Source: Microbacterium sp. MYb72 (GTDB taxonomy: Bacteria > Actinomycetota > Actinomycetes > Actinomycetales > Microbacteriaceae). From it: a DNA stretch of 64,000 bases. Below the pieces are notes generated by a model. The model was given only the letters and a program-made list of their open reading frames with translations. It had not been told where the DNA came from and did no database searches. Below, one piece after another: positions 16,632-26,122 of the stretch. Position 1 is the first letter of the stretch, and each line of letters opens with the position of its first letter. Made by a program: the position numbers and the translations under genes. The stretch lies in the NCBI RefSeq assembly GCF_002979415.1, contig NZ_PCOT01000004.1, forward strand, positions 111,860 through 175,859. Reading direction: 5' to 3'.

Positions 16632-17750
16632 CTACTTCGTGAACTGCTCGGTGATGAAGTCGAAGTAGGGCTGGTTGAACTCGGGGTCGGAGTTCGCGAA
16701 CGGGACGCGCTTGAGCTCGTTCAGCGGCGGCGTTCCCTCGGGGCCGGGGGCCTCAGGGGTCCAGCCGTAGGAGCGGTTCTTCTCAGCGAGCGCCTGCTGA
16801 CCCTCGGGCGAGTAGAGCCAGTTGATGTAGAGCTGCGCGGCGTCGGGGTGCGGGCTCTTGTCGATGATGCACATGCCGGTGCGCGACATGAAGTTGCCGC
16901 CGTCGTCGAGCGGGAAGACCGCGGCGATCGGGCCGCCCTTCTCCTTCACGTCCTCGTAGAAGCCCTGGTACACGGCGATGCCGATCGGGAACCGGCCGCT
17001 CGCGACGTCCGCGGGCACGTTCGGCTCGGACTGCGCGAACTGCACGTCCTGCGCGGCGAGCTTCTCGATGTACGGCTTGCCCCAGGTGTCTTCGCTCTCG
17101 GGGACCATGAGCGAGGTGAGGATGTAGCGGATGCCGCCGGGCACCGTCGGGTCGCCGACGGTGATCTTGCCCTTCCACTTCGGGTCGAGCAGGTCGTCCC
17201 AGTTCTTCGGCGCCTCGTCCTCCTTGACCATGTCGGTGTTGTAGACGAAGACGAAGTAGCGCATCGCGTAGTAGGTCAGCCGGCCGTCGAAGTCGCCGGG
17301 GATCTCGAAGCCGTCTGGCGCCGTGCGCACGTCGGCCTGGGTGCAGATGCCGTCTTCGGCGGCGACCTGCGGCGACTCTCCGCCGTCGTAGATGTCGGCG
17401 ATCTTGCTGCTGCTCTGGGCCTCGGCCTCGATCTTGGTGATGCTCTGCGCATCGGGCTGGTCCTGCTGGACCATCTTGATGCCGGGGAATCGGTCGGTGA
17501 AGACCTTGAACAGGTCCTTCTGCGCCGAGACGCTGGGGCCGTACAGGACGATGTCGGTCTTGCCGTCGGCGACCGCCTTGTCGTACAGCTCGTTCATGTA
17601 CGCGTTGCCGTCGGCGGTCGCGCCGGGCACCTCGATCGGCTTGTCGGGCTTGGCGGCGGCTCCGCCCGACGAGCAGGCGGTCAGGGCGGTGAGCGCACCG
17701 ACGGCGATGAGAGCCGTGGTGAGCCGTGCTGTCTTGCGGGAGAACGTCAT
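16632..17750 (-). CDS. ABC importer substrate-binding lipoprotein (family 1)
   Basis: The 372-residue protein has a lipoprotein signal ending LTALTAC (Cys ~28), followed by a Ser/Gly/Ala linker. The mature part follows periplasmic binding proteins of the FbpA/PhnS/thiamine group: DIVLYGPSVSAQKDLFKVF, FVYNTDMVKEDEAPKNWDDLLDPKWKGKI, and a C-terminal YINWLYSPEGQQAL. The start at 17750 gives the signal peptide. It lies between the permease and ATPase genes of the same system. Confidence 0.9.
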   Translation of the reverse strand: MTFSRKTARLTTALIAVGALTALTACSSGGAAAKPDKPIEVPGATADGNAYMNELYDKAVADGKTDIVLYGPSVSAQKDLFKVFTDRFPGIKMVQQDQPDAQSITKIEAEAQSSSKIADIYDGGESPQVAAEDGICTQADVRTAPDGFEIPGDFDGRLTYYAMRYFVFVYNTDMVKEDEAPKNWDDLLDPKWKGKITVGDPTVPGGIRYILTSLMVPESEDTWGKPYIEKLAAQDVQFAQSEPNVPADVASGRFPIGIAVYQGFYEDVKEKGGPIAAVFPLDDGGNFMSRTGMCIIDKSPHPDAAQLYINWLYSPEGQQALAEKNRSYGWTPEAPGPEGTPPLNELKRVPFANSDPEFNQPYFDFITEQFTK

Positions 17751-17770
17751 TATTCTGCCTCTCGGGTGTG

Positions 17771-19540
17771 TCAGGGTGTGATGCGGGTGAGGGGGACTGC
17801 GGGCGCGGCGCCTGTGCGTCCGCGCAGTCGCGTGCCGAGCTTCAGGGAGAGCGCGGCGATCGCGAGCACGGCCATGGCCGCGACGAGGATGATCATGAAG
17901 AGGGCGGCGCCCTGCGACATGTTGCCCTGGAGGAACTGCTGGAACGCGGTCAGCGAGACCGGCTGGAGTCCGGGCGGGGCGAGCAGCATCGGCACGGCGA
18001 GGTTGCCGGAGATGAACAGCGCCGAGAGGAACCAGCCCGACAGGAAGCTGGGGATGACCAGGCGCAGCACGATCGACAGCAGCACCCGCCAGGATCCGGC
18101 GCCCGAGGTGCGACCCGCCTCCTCCAGCTCCGGCGACAGCTGCGCGAGAGCGCCTTCCGCGATCCGGCTGGACACCGGGATGGTCGCCACGATGAGCACG
18201 AGCGTCATGAGGAAGGCCGAGCCGTAGAGACCGCGGAACGCCGGCACGTAGAGCACCGCGAACATGTAGGCGAGCGCCAGCACGATGCCGGGGAGCGCCC
18301 ACGGGATCCACACCGCGAACGACGTGTACGAGCGGATGAAGCCGGTGCGGCGTGCCGTGACGTACGCGGTGAGCATGGCGATCGCGATGGAGCCGAACCC
18401 GCCGATCACGGCCAGCCATGCCGTGAGCGCGAGGCTCGAGCTGAACACGGGGTCGGTGAGCATCTCGACGTAGTTGTCGAAGGTCAGGCCGGTGCTCATG
18501 ACCCCGAAGATCGGCTGCAGGCTGCCGAGGATCATCGCGAACAGCGGCAGCACGAGGTTGAGCAGCATGAACACGACGATCAGGGCGGTGAACACCCAGC
18601 GCACCGGGCCCAGTTCCTGCGGCTCGCGACGAGACGTCTTGCCGGTGAGGGTCGTGAAGCTGCGACCGCGCAGCAGCCACCGCTGGGCGACGAAGAGGGC
18701 GAGGACGAGCACGATGAGCACGAGGGAGAGCGCGAACGCCTTGGTGTACTCGGCCGGGGCCTGGTCGCGCACGTAGTGGTAGATCTGCGTGGAGAACACG
18801 AAGATGTTCGCCTGACGGCCGATCAGCTGGGGGCTGTCGAACGCCTGGAACACGAGGACGGCGATGAGGATGGCCGCGCCCGTGATCGCCGGCCCGACCG
18901 AGGGGAGCGTGATCGTGAAGAACGTCCGCACCGCGCCGGCGCCGCTGATCGCGGCCGCCTCGTCGAGGGACTGGTCGCGGTTCTTGAACGCGCCGAGCAT
19001 GAGCAGGTACGCGAAGGGCATGTAGCCGAGCGACATCAGCAGGATCAGGCCGCCCCAGCCCTGGATGTTCATGAACGGCTCGGTGGCGCCGAGCATCCGG
19101 GCGAACTGGTTGATGAGGCCGTTCTGCGCGTTGCCGAGCATGATCCAGCCGAGCGTGTGGAACAGCGGCGGCACGAAGAGGTTCACGGCCATGAGCGGGG
19201 TGAGGAGCTTGCGGCCGGGGACGTTGGTGTTCGCGGCGACCCAGGCGAACAGCCCGCCGCCGGCGACCGAGATCGTGCCGCAGACGAGCACGAGGATCAC
19301 GGAGTTCCCCATCGTCGACCAGGTCGTCGGGTCCTGGAACGCCTCGACGAGGCCGCCGATCGTGAACGGGATGTTGTCGGACGGGAGTCCGTCGCGGAAG
19401 GCGCCGATCACGATCATCGACACCGGGAACACGAAGATCAGGGTGAGCGCGGCGATGAAGACGGCCCACAGCGTGCCGCCGGTGACCGCCCGGCGCTGCG
19501 ATGCACGCCGGTCGCGCTCGAAATCGATCGTCGCAGTCAC
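17771..19540 (-). CDS. ABC importer permease, double-length (FbpB/ThiP type)
   Basis: The 589-residue protein with about 12 membrane helices is a fusion of two permease modules. Each has an EAA loop, SLDEAAAISGAGAVRTFFTITLP in the first half and SPELEEAGRTSGAGSWRVLLSIVLRL in the second. The GTG start at 19540 is chosen for the GAAGGGA site seven bases upstream; the longer open frame upstream runs over the aminotransferase gene in another frame and is not protein-like. The palindrome at 19683-19699 lies about 140 bases upstream. Confidence 0.92.
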   Translation of the reverse strand: MTATIDFERDRRASQRRAVTGGTLWAVFIAALTLIFVFPVSMIVIGAFRDGLPSDNIPFTIGGLVEAFQDPTTWSTMGNSVILVLVCGTISVAGGGLFAWVAANTNVPGRKLLTPLMAVNLFVPPLFHTLGWIMLGNAQNGLINQFARMLGATEPFMNIQGWGGLILLMSLGYMPFAYLLMLGAFKNRDQSLDEAAAISGAGAVRTFFTITLPSVGPAITGAAILIAVLVFQAFDSPQLIGRQANIFVFSTQIYHYVRDQAPAEYTKAFALSLVLIVLVLALFVAQRWLLRGRSFTTLTGKTSRREPQELGPVRWVFTALIVVFMLLNLVLPLFAMILGSLQPIFGVMSTGLTFDNYVEMLTDPVFSSSLALTAWLAVIGGFGSIAIAMLTAYVTARRTGFIRSYTSFAVWIPWALPGIVLALAYMFAVLYVPAFRGLYGSAFLMTLVLIVATIPVSSRIAEGALAQLSPELEEAGRTSGAGSWRVLLSIVLRLVIPSFLSGWFLSALFISGNLAVPMLLAPPGLQPVSLTAFQQFLQGNMSQGAALFMIILVAAMAVLAIAALSLKLGTRLRGRTGAAPAVPLTRITP

Positions 19541-19573
19541 TGCCGTTCCCTTCGCGCACACTGTGCGGGTCTG

Positions 19574-19648
19574 CGCCGCGGTCCGGTTCGGGTCCGAACC
19601 GCGGCGTTCGTGATGTCTGTCAGCGTACGAACCGTCGGGTGGACGGTT
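19574..19648. terminator. Two hairpins between aminotransferase and permease genes
   Basis: 19574-19606 pairs CGCCGCGGT with ACCGCGGCG (extended arms with one mismatch). 19630-19648 pairs AACCGTC with GACGGTT. They could end the aminotransferase transcript or act as a leader structure for the permease operon. Confidence 0.45.
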
Positions 19649-19682
19649 CTTCGGCGGCGGCTCCGAAGTCCTCTCCCCCGCC

Positions 19683-19699
19683 TCCGACACTGTGTCGGA
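19683..19699. promoter_or_regulatory. Catabolic-island operator 1 (TCCGACACTGTGTCGGA)
   Basis: A perfect 17-bp palindrome lies 143 bases upstream of the permease start. The same core occurs at 32470-32486, 34455-34471 and 36153-36169, each 90-110 bases before a catabolic gene. Confidence 0.65.
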
Positions 19700-19725
19700 C
19701 GGGGGTCGGCATCGAGCCGCGAGGG

Positions 19726-20775
19726 TCAGAGCAGGGCGGCGAGTGCGGCGTCGTTCTCGGCCGGGAGGCCGACGGTGACGCGAACGCCCCCCGCGTGCGG
19801 GAAGGGCCGGGCGAGCACGCCCTGCGCCTCGAAGCGCTCCAGCAGCTCGTCGGCGTCGCCGTGCGCGAACAGGAAGTTCGACTGGCTCGGCAGGAACGAG
19901 ACCCCGCCGGCGCGCAGCGCCTCCTGCATCCGCTCCCGCTCCGCGACGATCACCGCGATGCGCTCGGCGGCGACGGCCTCCCCCGCTGGGCTGAACGCGG
20001 CGATGACCGCGGCCTCGGCGACGCTGTTCAGCGCGAAGCCGACGGAGGTGCGGCGCAGCGCCTCGGCGATACGAGGGGAGGCGGCCGCGTACCCTGCGCG
20101 GATGCCGGCGAGCCCGTGCGACTTCGACAGTGTGCGCAGGATGACGAGGTTGGGGAACTCGTCGAGCAGTGCGGTCGTCGCCTCGAGGGGCTCGACGGTG
20201 ACGAACTCGCGGTACGCCTCGTCGAGCACGACGAGGACGGTCGACGGCACGTCGCGGAGGAAGGAGCGGATGCCGTCGGCGTCGACGAACCCGCCGGTGG
20301 GGTTGTTCGGGTTGCAGAGGTACGCGATGCGCGTCTCGGGCGTGATCGCGGCGGCCATGGCCGCGACGTCCATCGCGCCGTCCTCGGCGAGTGCCACGGG
20401 GGTGCTCTGCGCACCGGCGAGCGCGAGGGCCGCGGGGTAGGCCTCGAAGGAGGGCCAGCAGTAGACGCCGTGCACTCCGGGCTCGCACACGAGGCGGGCC
20501 AGCCCGTGCAGCAGGGACCCGGAGCCGTTGTCGATCGCGATGCGCTCGACGTCGAGCCCCATGGCGTCGGCGACGGCCGCACGGGCGGCGGTGCGGTGGT
20601 AGTCGGGGTAGCGGTGCGTCGAGCGGGCCGCCTTCTCCATGGCGTCGACGATCACCGGCGCCGGCTCCCAGGGCATCTCGTTCTGGGAGAGCCGGATGGG
20701 GGGCAGGGAGACGCGGGCGGGACGGTTGGGAGCGGCCAGCATCTTGTCGATCACGCTGCGGAACTCGAGAGTCAT
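19726..20775 (-). CDS. PLP-dependent aminotransferase, HisC-like fold type I
   Basis: The 349-residue protein shows class I/II aminotransferase motifs: RLSQNEMPWEP at the N-terminus, NGSGSLLHGLARL, YLCNPNNPTGG, VVLDEAYREF, and LRTLSKSHGLAGIRAGY with the PLP-binding Lys. It resembles histidinol-phosphate or aromatic aminotransferases. No other his genes are near. Beside a thiamine-diphosphate decarboxylase-like enzyme it more likely deaminates an amino acid to a 2-keto acid. The ATG at 20775 has GAGGAGG upstream; an AT-rich operator region follows at 20801. Confidence 0.88.
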   Translation of the reverse strand: MTLEFRSVIDKMLAAPNRPARVSLPPIRLSQNEMPWEPAPVIVDAMEKAARSTHRYPDYHRTAARAAVADAMGLDVERIAIDNGSGSLLHGLARLVCEPGVHGVYCWPSFEAYPAALALAGAQSTPVALAEDGAMDVAAMAAAITPETRIAYLCNPNNPTGGFVDADGIRSFLRDVPSTVLVVLDEAYREFVTVEPLEATTALLDEFPNLVILRTLSKSHGLAGIRAGYAAASPRIAEALRRTSVGFALNSVAEAAVIAAFSPAGEAVAAERIAVIVAERERMQEALRAGGVSFLPSQSNFLFAHGDADELLERFEAQGVLARPFPHAGGVRVTVGLPAENDAALAALL

Positions 20776-20800
20776 AGGGGCGCCTCCTCGGGGCGAGGGC

Positions 20801-20834
20801 AATTATCAATATTGAATATGAACATTATTGAAAC
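20801..20834. promoter_or_regulatory. AT-rich operator/promoter of the aminotransferase gene
   Basis: This 34-bp AT island in a ~70% GC context contains the perfect 10-bp palindrome TCAATATTGA (20806-20815) and a second half-site ending ATTATTGAA. It lies 26-60 bases upstream of the start codon. It is the likely promoter and a binding site for the adjacent GntR regulator (inferred). Confidence 0.55.
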
Positions 20835-20890
20835 GGACCTCCCCTGTCAACCCTCCAGGGGCGGATCTCAGGCTCGGGAAGCCCGGGATA

Positions 20891-21571
20891 TCAGGACAGG
20901 ACGGCCGCCATCGACGAGCCGCGGTGACGCTCGACCGCCGACGAGGCGAGCGCATGATCGCGACGGGCGACGGCGGCGGCGAAGTCGAGATGGGTCTGCA
21001 GCCGCTCGGGCGTGGTCGGCGCCGTCGCGCCCTCCAGCTCCTCCACGATGATGTAGTCGACGAGGTTCGTGTAGAGGCTCCGGAGCAGCTCGTTCGGAGT
21101 GATGCGCGCGATGCGCGCGTGCAGCGCCCAGTTGGCGTTCGACGCCTCCGGCGTGCCCCACGCGGCCTTCAGCGCGTCGGCGCAGCGCTGCACCTCGGCG
21201 ATGTCGGCATCCGTGGCGAACTCCACGGCGTCGTGCAGGATCGTGCTGTCCAGCGCGTCGAGGACCCGCAGGCAGTTCGTCACGGTCGCCGTGCTCTCCC
21301 GCAGCCGCAGCAGCTGGTCGCTGAGCTGGGTGAACGGCGAGCGGTCGGCGACGAAGATGCCGCCGCCGGGGCCGGGCTTGGCGTCGACGATGCCCCGCGA
21401 GCGCAGCAGCTGGATGGCCTCGCCGAGGGTGGCCGGGGCGACGCCGAACCGTGCGGAGAGCTCCTGCCGCCGCCCGATGAAGTGACCGGGCTTCCAGGCC
21501 TCCGTCGTGATCTCCTGCTCCAGCGCGCGGGCGACCTGCACCGCGACGGCGGCATTCGTGATCTGCGACAC
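20891..21571 (-). CDS. GntR-family transcriptional regulator (FCD type)
   Basis: The 226-residue protein has an N-terminal winged helix (VARALEQEITTEAWKPGHFIGRRQELSARFGVAPATLGEAIQLLRSRGIV) and a helical FCD ligand domain (from ~residue 85) with LHARI and RLQTHLDFAAAVARRD, where His residues usually bind a metal or carboxylate ligand. The GTG start at 21571 with GAAGGGGG is preferred over an in-frame start 42 bases further up. It lies between the decarboxylase-like gene and the aminotransferase gene and probably controls them. Confidence 0.85.
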   Translation of the reverse strand: MSQITNAAVAVQVARALEQEITTEAWKPGHFIGRRQELSARFGVAPATLGEAIQLLRSRGIVDAKPGPGGGIFVADRSPFTQLSDQLLRLRESTATVTNCLRVLDALDSTILHDAVEFATDADIAEVQRCADALKAAWGTPEASNANWALHARIARITPNELLRSLYTNLVDYIIVEELEGATAPTTPERLQTHLDFAAAVARRDHALASSAVERHRGSSMAAVLS

Positions 21572-21659
21572 CGCGCACCCCCTTCGTTTCCCGTGACGAC
21601 GCACCGAGCGCACGCGTGTCTACACAGTAGACGCACGCAGACGGAGCGCGCACCCGGCG

Positions 21660-21680
21660 ATCGATTATATTGATCACCCT
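21660..21680. promoter_or_regulatory. AT-rich promoter region of the GntR gene
   Basis: TCGATTATATTGATCA is a sharp AT-rich patch about 90 bases before the GntR start. It shares the ATTGA element with the patches at 20801 and 23381, which suggests autoregulation. Confidence 0.35.
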
Positions 21681-21749
21681 CTGTTCCGGAGCGTCCATGA
21701 CGCCCCGGAGACGGCGGGGACCGGCGCGACCGGACCCCGCCGTCAGGGA

Positions 21750-23363
21750 TCAGTGCTTGCGCTCGTGGATGAATCCCCACGGCGACGGGAACACGTCGAC
21801 GGGCACCTTGATGACGGCGGGCCGCCCGTTCAGGATCGCCTCGCCGATCGCCCGCTGCACGGCATCCGCATCCTGTGCGAGCGAGAAGTCGATGCCGAAC
21901 GCCATCGCGAGCAGCTCGAAGTCTGGGTTCGTGAGGTCGGAGCCGATGAAGCGCCCCCCGTAGGTGTCGCGCTGGATGCGCCACACGTTTCCGAACCTGC
22001 TGTCCTCGAACAGCACCGTGATGAGCGGGATGCCGTACTTCTTTGCTGTGGCGAACTCCTGCAGCGACCAGCCGATGCCGCCGTCGCCGGTGACGACGAC
22101 CACGGGGCGGTTGCCCGCGCCGACCGCGGCGCCCAGCGCCGTGGGCATGGCGTAGCCGAGCGTGCCCTGATAGCCCGGCCACACGTAGGAGCGCGGCGCC
22201 TGCACCGGGAAGCCGTAGGTGGAGACGTAGCCGATCTGGGTGAGCTCGTTCACGAAGATGCCGTCGGCCGGCAGCGCGGCGCGGATCGCATCGACGAACG
22301 CCATCTGCGGAGCGACCTGCTCGCGGACGCGGGCCTCACCCTCCGCACGGAGGCGGGCGATCTCCGCACCCCAGCCCTCCTGCGGCTGCAGCCGCTCGAC
22401 GAGGGCCGCGAGCACGGCGGTGGCGTCGGCGTTCACGGAGATGTCGGGGCGACGCGGAGCCCGCAGGTCCTCGGGATCGACGTTCACGAGCGCGAGGCGG
22501 GCCTCGCCGACGTTCAGCTGCTGACCGAACGGGGTGAGGAAGCGGCTGCCGAAGGAGACGACGGCATCCGCCGACTCGCGCAGCTCCCACAGGGAGAACG
22601 CGGGGAGCGCGTGCGGGTCACGCGCGTCGATGGCTCCGCGGCCGTTCTCGCTCATCACGACGGGCGCGTCGAGCATCTCGGCGAGGCGCGACAGCAGCTC
22701 GAAGGCGCGCTGCCCGCGGACGCCGCCGCCCACGTGGATGACCGGTCGGCGGCTCGCACGCAGCAGCGCGGCGATCTCGGCCACCCCGTCTTCCGGTGCG
22801 ACCGGCGCCTCGACGGCGAACGGCTCCCCCACCTCGACGTCGATCTCGGCGTGCAGGAGGTCGGGGCCGAGCTCGAGCGCGACGGGACGGGGTCGCCCCG
22901 TGCGCATCTGGCGGAAGCCCTCGTGCACGAGCTCGGGGATCTCCTCGGCGCGCGTCGGCCGTGCCGTCCACTTGGTGAGGCCCTCGATGGTCTCGCTCTG
23001 CTTCGGGATCTCGTGCAGGGCGCCGAGACCCGAGCCGACGAGCGTCGACGGGATGGTGCCGGCGAGCAGCATGACCTGCGAGGAGCACGCGTAGGCGGTG
23101 GCCATGCCCGCACCCGCGTTGAGGACGCCGGGCCCGGGGACCACCATCGCGACGCCGGGGCGCCCGGTGACACGGTGATAGCCGTCTGCCATGTAGGTGG
23201 TGCTCTGCTCGTGCCGCGGCACCATCAGGTGCACCTCGTCCTGGCGGCGGTACATGCCGTCGGTGAGGCCGTCGAGCTGGACTCCGGGGATGCCGAACAC
23301 CGTGTCGGTCCCCTCGCTGATCAGAGCCTGGGTGAGCGCGTCGCCGCCTGTCATCTTCGCCAT
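21750..23363 (-). CDS. Thiamine-diphosphate-dependent decarboxylase/acetolactate-synthase-like enzyme
   Basis: The 537-residue protein has all three ThDP-enzyme domains. The N-terminal domain carries the catalytic Glu in PRHEQSTTYMADGYHRVTG. A central Rossmann-like domain includes IHVGGGV. The C-terminal domain has GYAMPTALGAAVG and the cofactor motif GDGGIGWSLQEFATAKKYG. It resembles benzoylformate decarboxylase and IlvB-like enzymes. With the aminotransferase and aldehyde dehydrogenase next door it may decarboxylate an aryl or branched 2-keto acid. It is transcribed divergently from the PucR-type regulator. Confidence 0.85.
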   Translation of the reverse strand: MAKMTGGDALTQALISEGTDTVFGIPGVQLDGLTDGMYRRQDEVHLMVPRHEQSTTYMADGYHRVTGRPGVAMVVPGPGVLNAGAGMATAYACSSQVMLLAGTIPSTLVGSGLGALHEIPKQSETIEGLTKWTARPTRAEEIPELVHEGFRQMRTGRPRPVALELGPDLLHAEIDVEVGEPFAVEAPVAPEDGVAEIAALLRASRRPVIHVGGGVRGQRAFELLSRLAEMLDAPVVMSENGRGAIDARDPHALPAFSLWELRESADAVVSFGSRFLTPFGQQLNVGEARLALVNVDPEDLRAPRRPDISVNADATAVLAALVERLQPQEGWGAEIARLRAEGEARVREQVAPQMAFVDAIRAALPADGIFVNELTQIGYVSTYGFPVQAPRSYVWPGYQGTLGYAMPTALGAAVGAGNRPVVVVTGDGGIGWSLQEFATAKKYGIPLITVLFEDSRFGNVWRIQRDTYGGRFIGSDLTNPDFELLAMAFGIDFSLAQDADAVQRAIGEAILNGRPAVIKVPVDVFPSPWGFIHERKH

Positions 23364-23380
23364 ACTGGTCGCCTCTCGTG

Positions 23381-23405
23381 TAATTGACTATAATGAATAT
23401 AGATC
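23381..23405. promoter_or_regulatory. AT-rich divergent promoter patch
   Basis: TAATTGACTATAATGAATAT lies 18-40 bases before the decarboxylase-like gene and upstream of the divergent regulator. It contains TATAAT-like sequence and ATTGA repeats like those at 20801 and 21660. Confidence 0.45.
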
Positions 23406-23505
23406 TAATCTCCGCTGCGCGACAAGTCGGCCGGTTCTCCGGCATCCGATCCACGGCGCGGAGGAACGGAAGAGATGCGCATCGCGGCGCACGGAGAGGT
23501 GGACG

Positions 23506-24672
23506 ATGAATCTCGAAGGACAGGTCCAGGCGTACGCCGACCGACTCGGACGACCCATCATCGTGTTCGACGTCGATTTCAACGTCATCGCCTTCAGCGT
23601 GCACGACCGCGACGTCGACCACGCCAGGCTGGCGATCATCCTCGCGCACAAGGGCTCCTCCCGTGCGCGCGAGTCGATCCGCGAGTACCGCGTCGGCCAC
23701 GCCGACGGCCCCGTCCGCATCCCCCCGATGGACGGCGGTCTGACCAGGCACGTCGCCCCCGTGCGGCACGACGGACATCTCGTCGGCTACGTCTCCTCGA
23801 CGATCCCCGAGGAGACACCAGACGAGGAGCTCGCCGAAGACGACGTCATCCGCTCCTCCCGCGACCGCATCGGCGTGACCCTCGCCGCCATGGCTCTCGG
23901 CAACAGGGAAGACGAGGACCGTGCGCTCCGACTCCTCACCGCGCTCCTCGACGGCGACGCCGAGCAGCGCACGAGAGCCGCCGACGAGCTGCTCACGGGC
24001 GGCCTCATCTCCCCCGTGCCGCACTACACCGTCATCACGATCTCGGCGCCGCCCACCGTCGATCCGGGCTCCGCAGCCCTGCGGCTCGTGCTCGACCGTG
24101 CGCTCTCCGGCATCCCCGTCTTCCCCACCCTGAAGGCCGTCGGCACGGTGGTCGACGGCGAGGCCGTGCTCGTCGTCCCCTACGAGATCGACCACGAGCG
24201 CCTCACCGCCCTCCTCGCGCAGCCGGCGTTCACCGGCCTTCGCGCAGGGGTCGGCGGCGCGCACGCACCGCTCGCCGAGGCGCACCGCTCCCGACGCGAA
24301 GCGCGCATCGCCGCACGAGGGGCCGCGATCGATCCGACCAGGGGACGCGTCGTGCACTGGAGCGACCTCGGACTCGACAGGGTGCTGCTGCAGCTCCCGC
24401 TGGAGAAACTCGCGCTCGGCGACCTCCCCGAGCCGGTGCGGCGCATCCTCGACGCGCAGTCCGGTCCCGATCTCGCCCAGACCCTGGAGGCCTACCTCGA
24501 CTTCGGCTGCGACGCGCAGCGCACCGCCCAGGAGCTGCACGTGCACCGCAGCACGCTGTACTACCGACTCGACCGCGTCCGCGCCATCGCCGACGTCGAT
24601 CTCGCCGACGGCTTCGTCCGCCGCGAACTGCACACCGCCCTGCGAGTGGCGACGCTCGCCGGGCTCCGCTGA
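23506..24672 (+). CDS. PucR/CdaR-family transcriptional regulator
   Basis: The 388-residue protein has an N-terminal sensing region (RPIIVFDVDFNVIAFSVHDRDVD and GYVSSTIPEE, PAS/GAF-like), a central GGDEF-related region, and the family-defining C-terminal helix-turn-helix: LEAYLDFGCDAQRTAQELHVHRSTLYYRLDRVRAI. These proteins usually activate catabolic operons in response to the substrate. The ATG at 23506 with GGAGAGG upstream is preferred to longer frames. The gene immediately precedes an aldehyde dehydrogenase on the same strand. Confidence 0.88.
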   Translation: MNLEGQVQAYADRLGRPIIVFDVDFNVIAFSVHDRDVDHARLAIILAHKGSSRARESIREYRVGHADGPVRIPPMDGGLTRHVAPVRHDGHLVGYVSSTIPEETPDEELAEDDVIRSSRDRIGVTLAAMALGNREDEDRALRLLTALLDGDAEQRTRAADELLTGGLISPVPHYTVITISAPPTVDPGSAALRLVLDRALSGIPVFPTLKAVGTVVDGEAVLVVPYEIDHERLTALLAQPAFTGLRAGVGGAHAPLAEAHRSRREARIAARGAAIDPTRGRVVHWSDLGLDRVLLQLPLEKLALGDLPEPVRRILDAQSGPDLAQTLEAYLDFGCDAQRTAQELHVHRSTLYYRLDRVRAIADVDLADGFVRRELHTALRVATLAGLR

Positions 24673-24720
24673 CCCCATCCGCACGCCCCACCCGGCGACC
24701 GCCGGGGGAAGGAACCAGAC

Positions 24721-26097
24721 ATGAACGCCCTCCTCACCACCGTCAGCGCCGACCCCGCCCTCGGCCGCCCGATCCTCGACGCCGCCACCCGCGAGGTCAT
24801 CGGCCACGCCCCGGTGCAGACCGTCGCCGATCTCGATGCGGCGATCGCCGCGGCATCCGCAGCACAGCCCGCCTGGGCCGCCCTCGGGCACGCCGAGCGC
24901 GCGCGGCTGATGCGCCTCGCCGCCGACGACATCGACGCGCACGCCGACGAGCTCGGCGAGATCATCACGCACGAGCAGGGCAAGGTCGCCGGAGCCGGAG
25001 AGGCGCACGGTGCGGCGCACTGGCTCCGCGGCGCGGCGGACACCGTGCTCGAACCGCAGCAGCTGGGCGCGGGGGCCGAGCTGCACTACGTGCCTCTCGG
25101 CGTTGTCGCCTCGATCGGTCCGTGGAACTTCCCGGTCATGATCGCGGTGTGGCACCTCGCCCCCGCGCTGCGGATGGGCAACACCGTGGTCATCAAGCCC
25201 TCGGAGAACACCCCGCTCAGCGTCCTCGCCCTCGTCGAGATCCTGAACCGCCACCTTCCGGCCGGGGTCGTCACGGCGGTCTCCGGCGACCGCGAGGTGG
25301 GAGCCGCCCTCGCCTCGCATCCCGACATCGCGAAGATCGTGTTCACCGGATCGACCGCCACCGGGCGGCGCATCGTCGAGAGCTCCGCGGCGAACCTCGC
25401 GCGCCTCACTCTGGAGCTCGGCGGCAACGACGCGGGCATCGTGCTGCCGGGAACGGATGTCGAGGCCGTCGCCGACACCCTGTTCTGGGGCGCGTTCATG
25501 AACACCGGGCAGGTGTGCGCCGCCCTCAAGCGCCTCTACGTGCACGACTCCGTGTACGAGGAGACCGTCGCCGCCCTCGCCGCCAGGGCCGAGGCGGCGC
25601 CGATCGGCTCGGGCCATGACAAGTCGAACAGGCTCGGCCCTGTGCAGAACCCCGCGCAGTTCGACATCGTCGCGCGGCTCGTCGACGACGCCCGCGACCG
25701 CGGGGCCCGCATCGTCACCGGCGGCGAGCCCGCACCCGAGCTCGGACCGCTCTTCTACCGCCCGACCATCGTCGCCGACGTCGACGACGATGCCGCGGTC
25801 GTCGCCGAGGAGCAGTTCGGCCCGGTGCTCCCCGTCATCCGCTACTCCGACGTGGACGACGCGATCCGCCGCGCCAACGGCACCGAGCAGGGACTCGGCG
25901 CCTCGGTCTGGGGAGCGGATGCGGATGCCGCCGCAGCGGTCGCCGAGCGCCTCGACGCCGGCACCGTGTGGATCAACCAGCACGGCGGCGTCGACCCCTC
26001 CATCCCCTTCGGCGGCACGAAGGCCTCGGGCTACGGCCTCGAGTTCGGCGTCGAGGGGCTGAAGGCGATGGCCGCGACGAAGGTCATCCGCCGCTGA
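24721..26097 (+). CDS. NAD(P)-dependent aldehyde dehydrogenase
   Basis: The 458-residue protein has the complete ALDH set: GPWNFP, the cofactor loop IVFTGSTATGRRI, catalytic Glu in LELGGNDAG, catalytic Cys in NTGQVCAALKR, and EEQFGPVLPV near the C-terminus. It is 48 bases downstream of the PucR-type regulator and likely co-transcribed. It probably oxidises the aldehyde made by the decarboxylase-like enzyme. Its exact substrate cannot be read from sequence. Confidence 0.93.
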   Translation: MNALLTTVSADPALGRPILDAATREVIGHAPVQTVADLDAAIAAASAAQPAWAALGHAERARLMRLAADDIDAHADELGEIITHEQGKVAGAGEAHGAAHWLRGAADTVLEPQQLGAGAELHYVPLGVVASIGPWNFPVMIAVWHLAPALRMGNTVVIKPSENTPLSVLALVEILNRHLPAGVVTAVSGDREVGAALASHPDIAKIVFTGSTATGRRIVESSAANLARLTLELGGNDAGIVLPGTDVEAVADTLFWGAFMNTGQVCAALKRLYVHDSVYEETVAALAARAEAAPIGSGHDKSNRLGPVQNPAQFDIVARLVDDARDRGARIVTGGEPAPELGPLFYRPTIVADVDDDAAVVAEEQFGPVLPVIRYSDVDDAIRRANGTEQGLGASVWGADADAAAAVAERLDAGTVWINQHGGVDPSIPFGGTKASGYGLEFGVEGLKAMAATKVIRR

Positions 26098-26122
26098 CCG
26101 CTCCGCCTCGGCGCCTCCCGTT

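Noticed and set aside
15437..19540. ABC importer as a ferric iron uptake system
   Set aside because: The family includes iron transporters, but there is no iron box or siderophore gene here and the operon continues into catabolic enzymes.
17751..19559. N-terminal extension of the binding-protein reading frame across the permease gene
   Set aside because: The lipoprotein signal fixes the start at 17750, and the upstream frame is a shifted reading of the permease.
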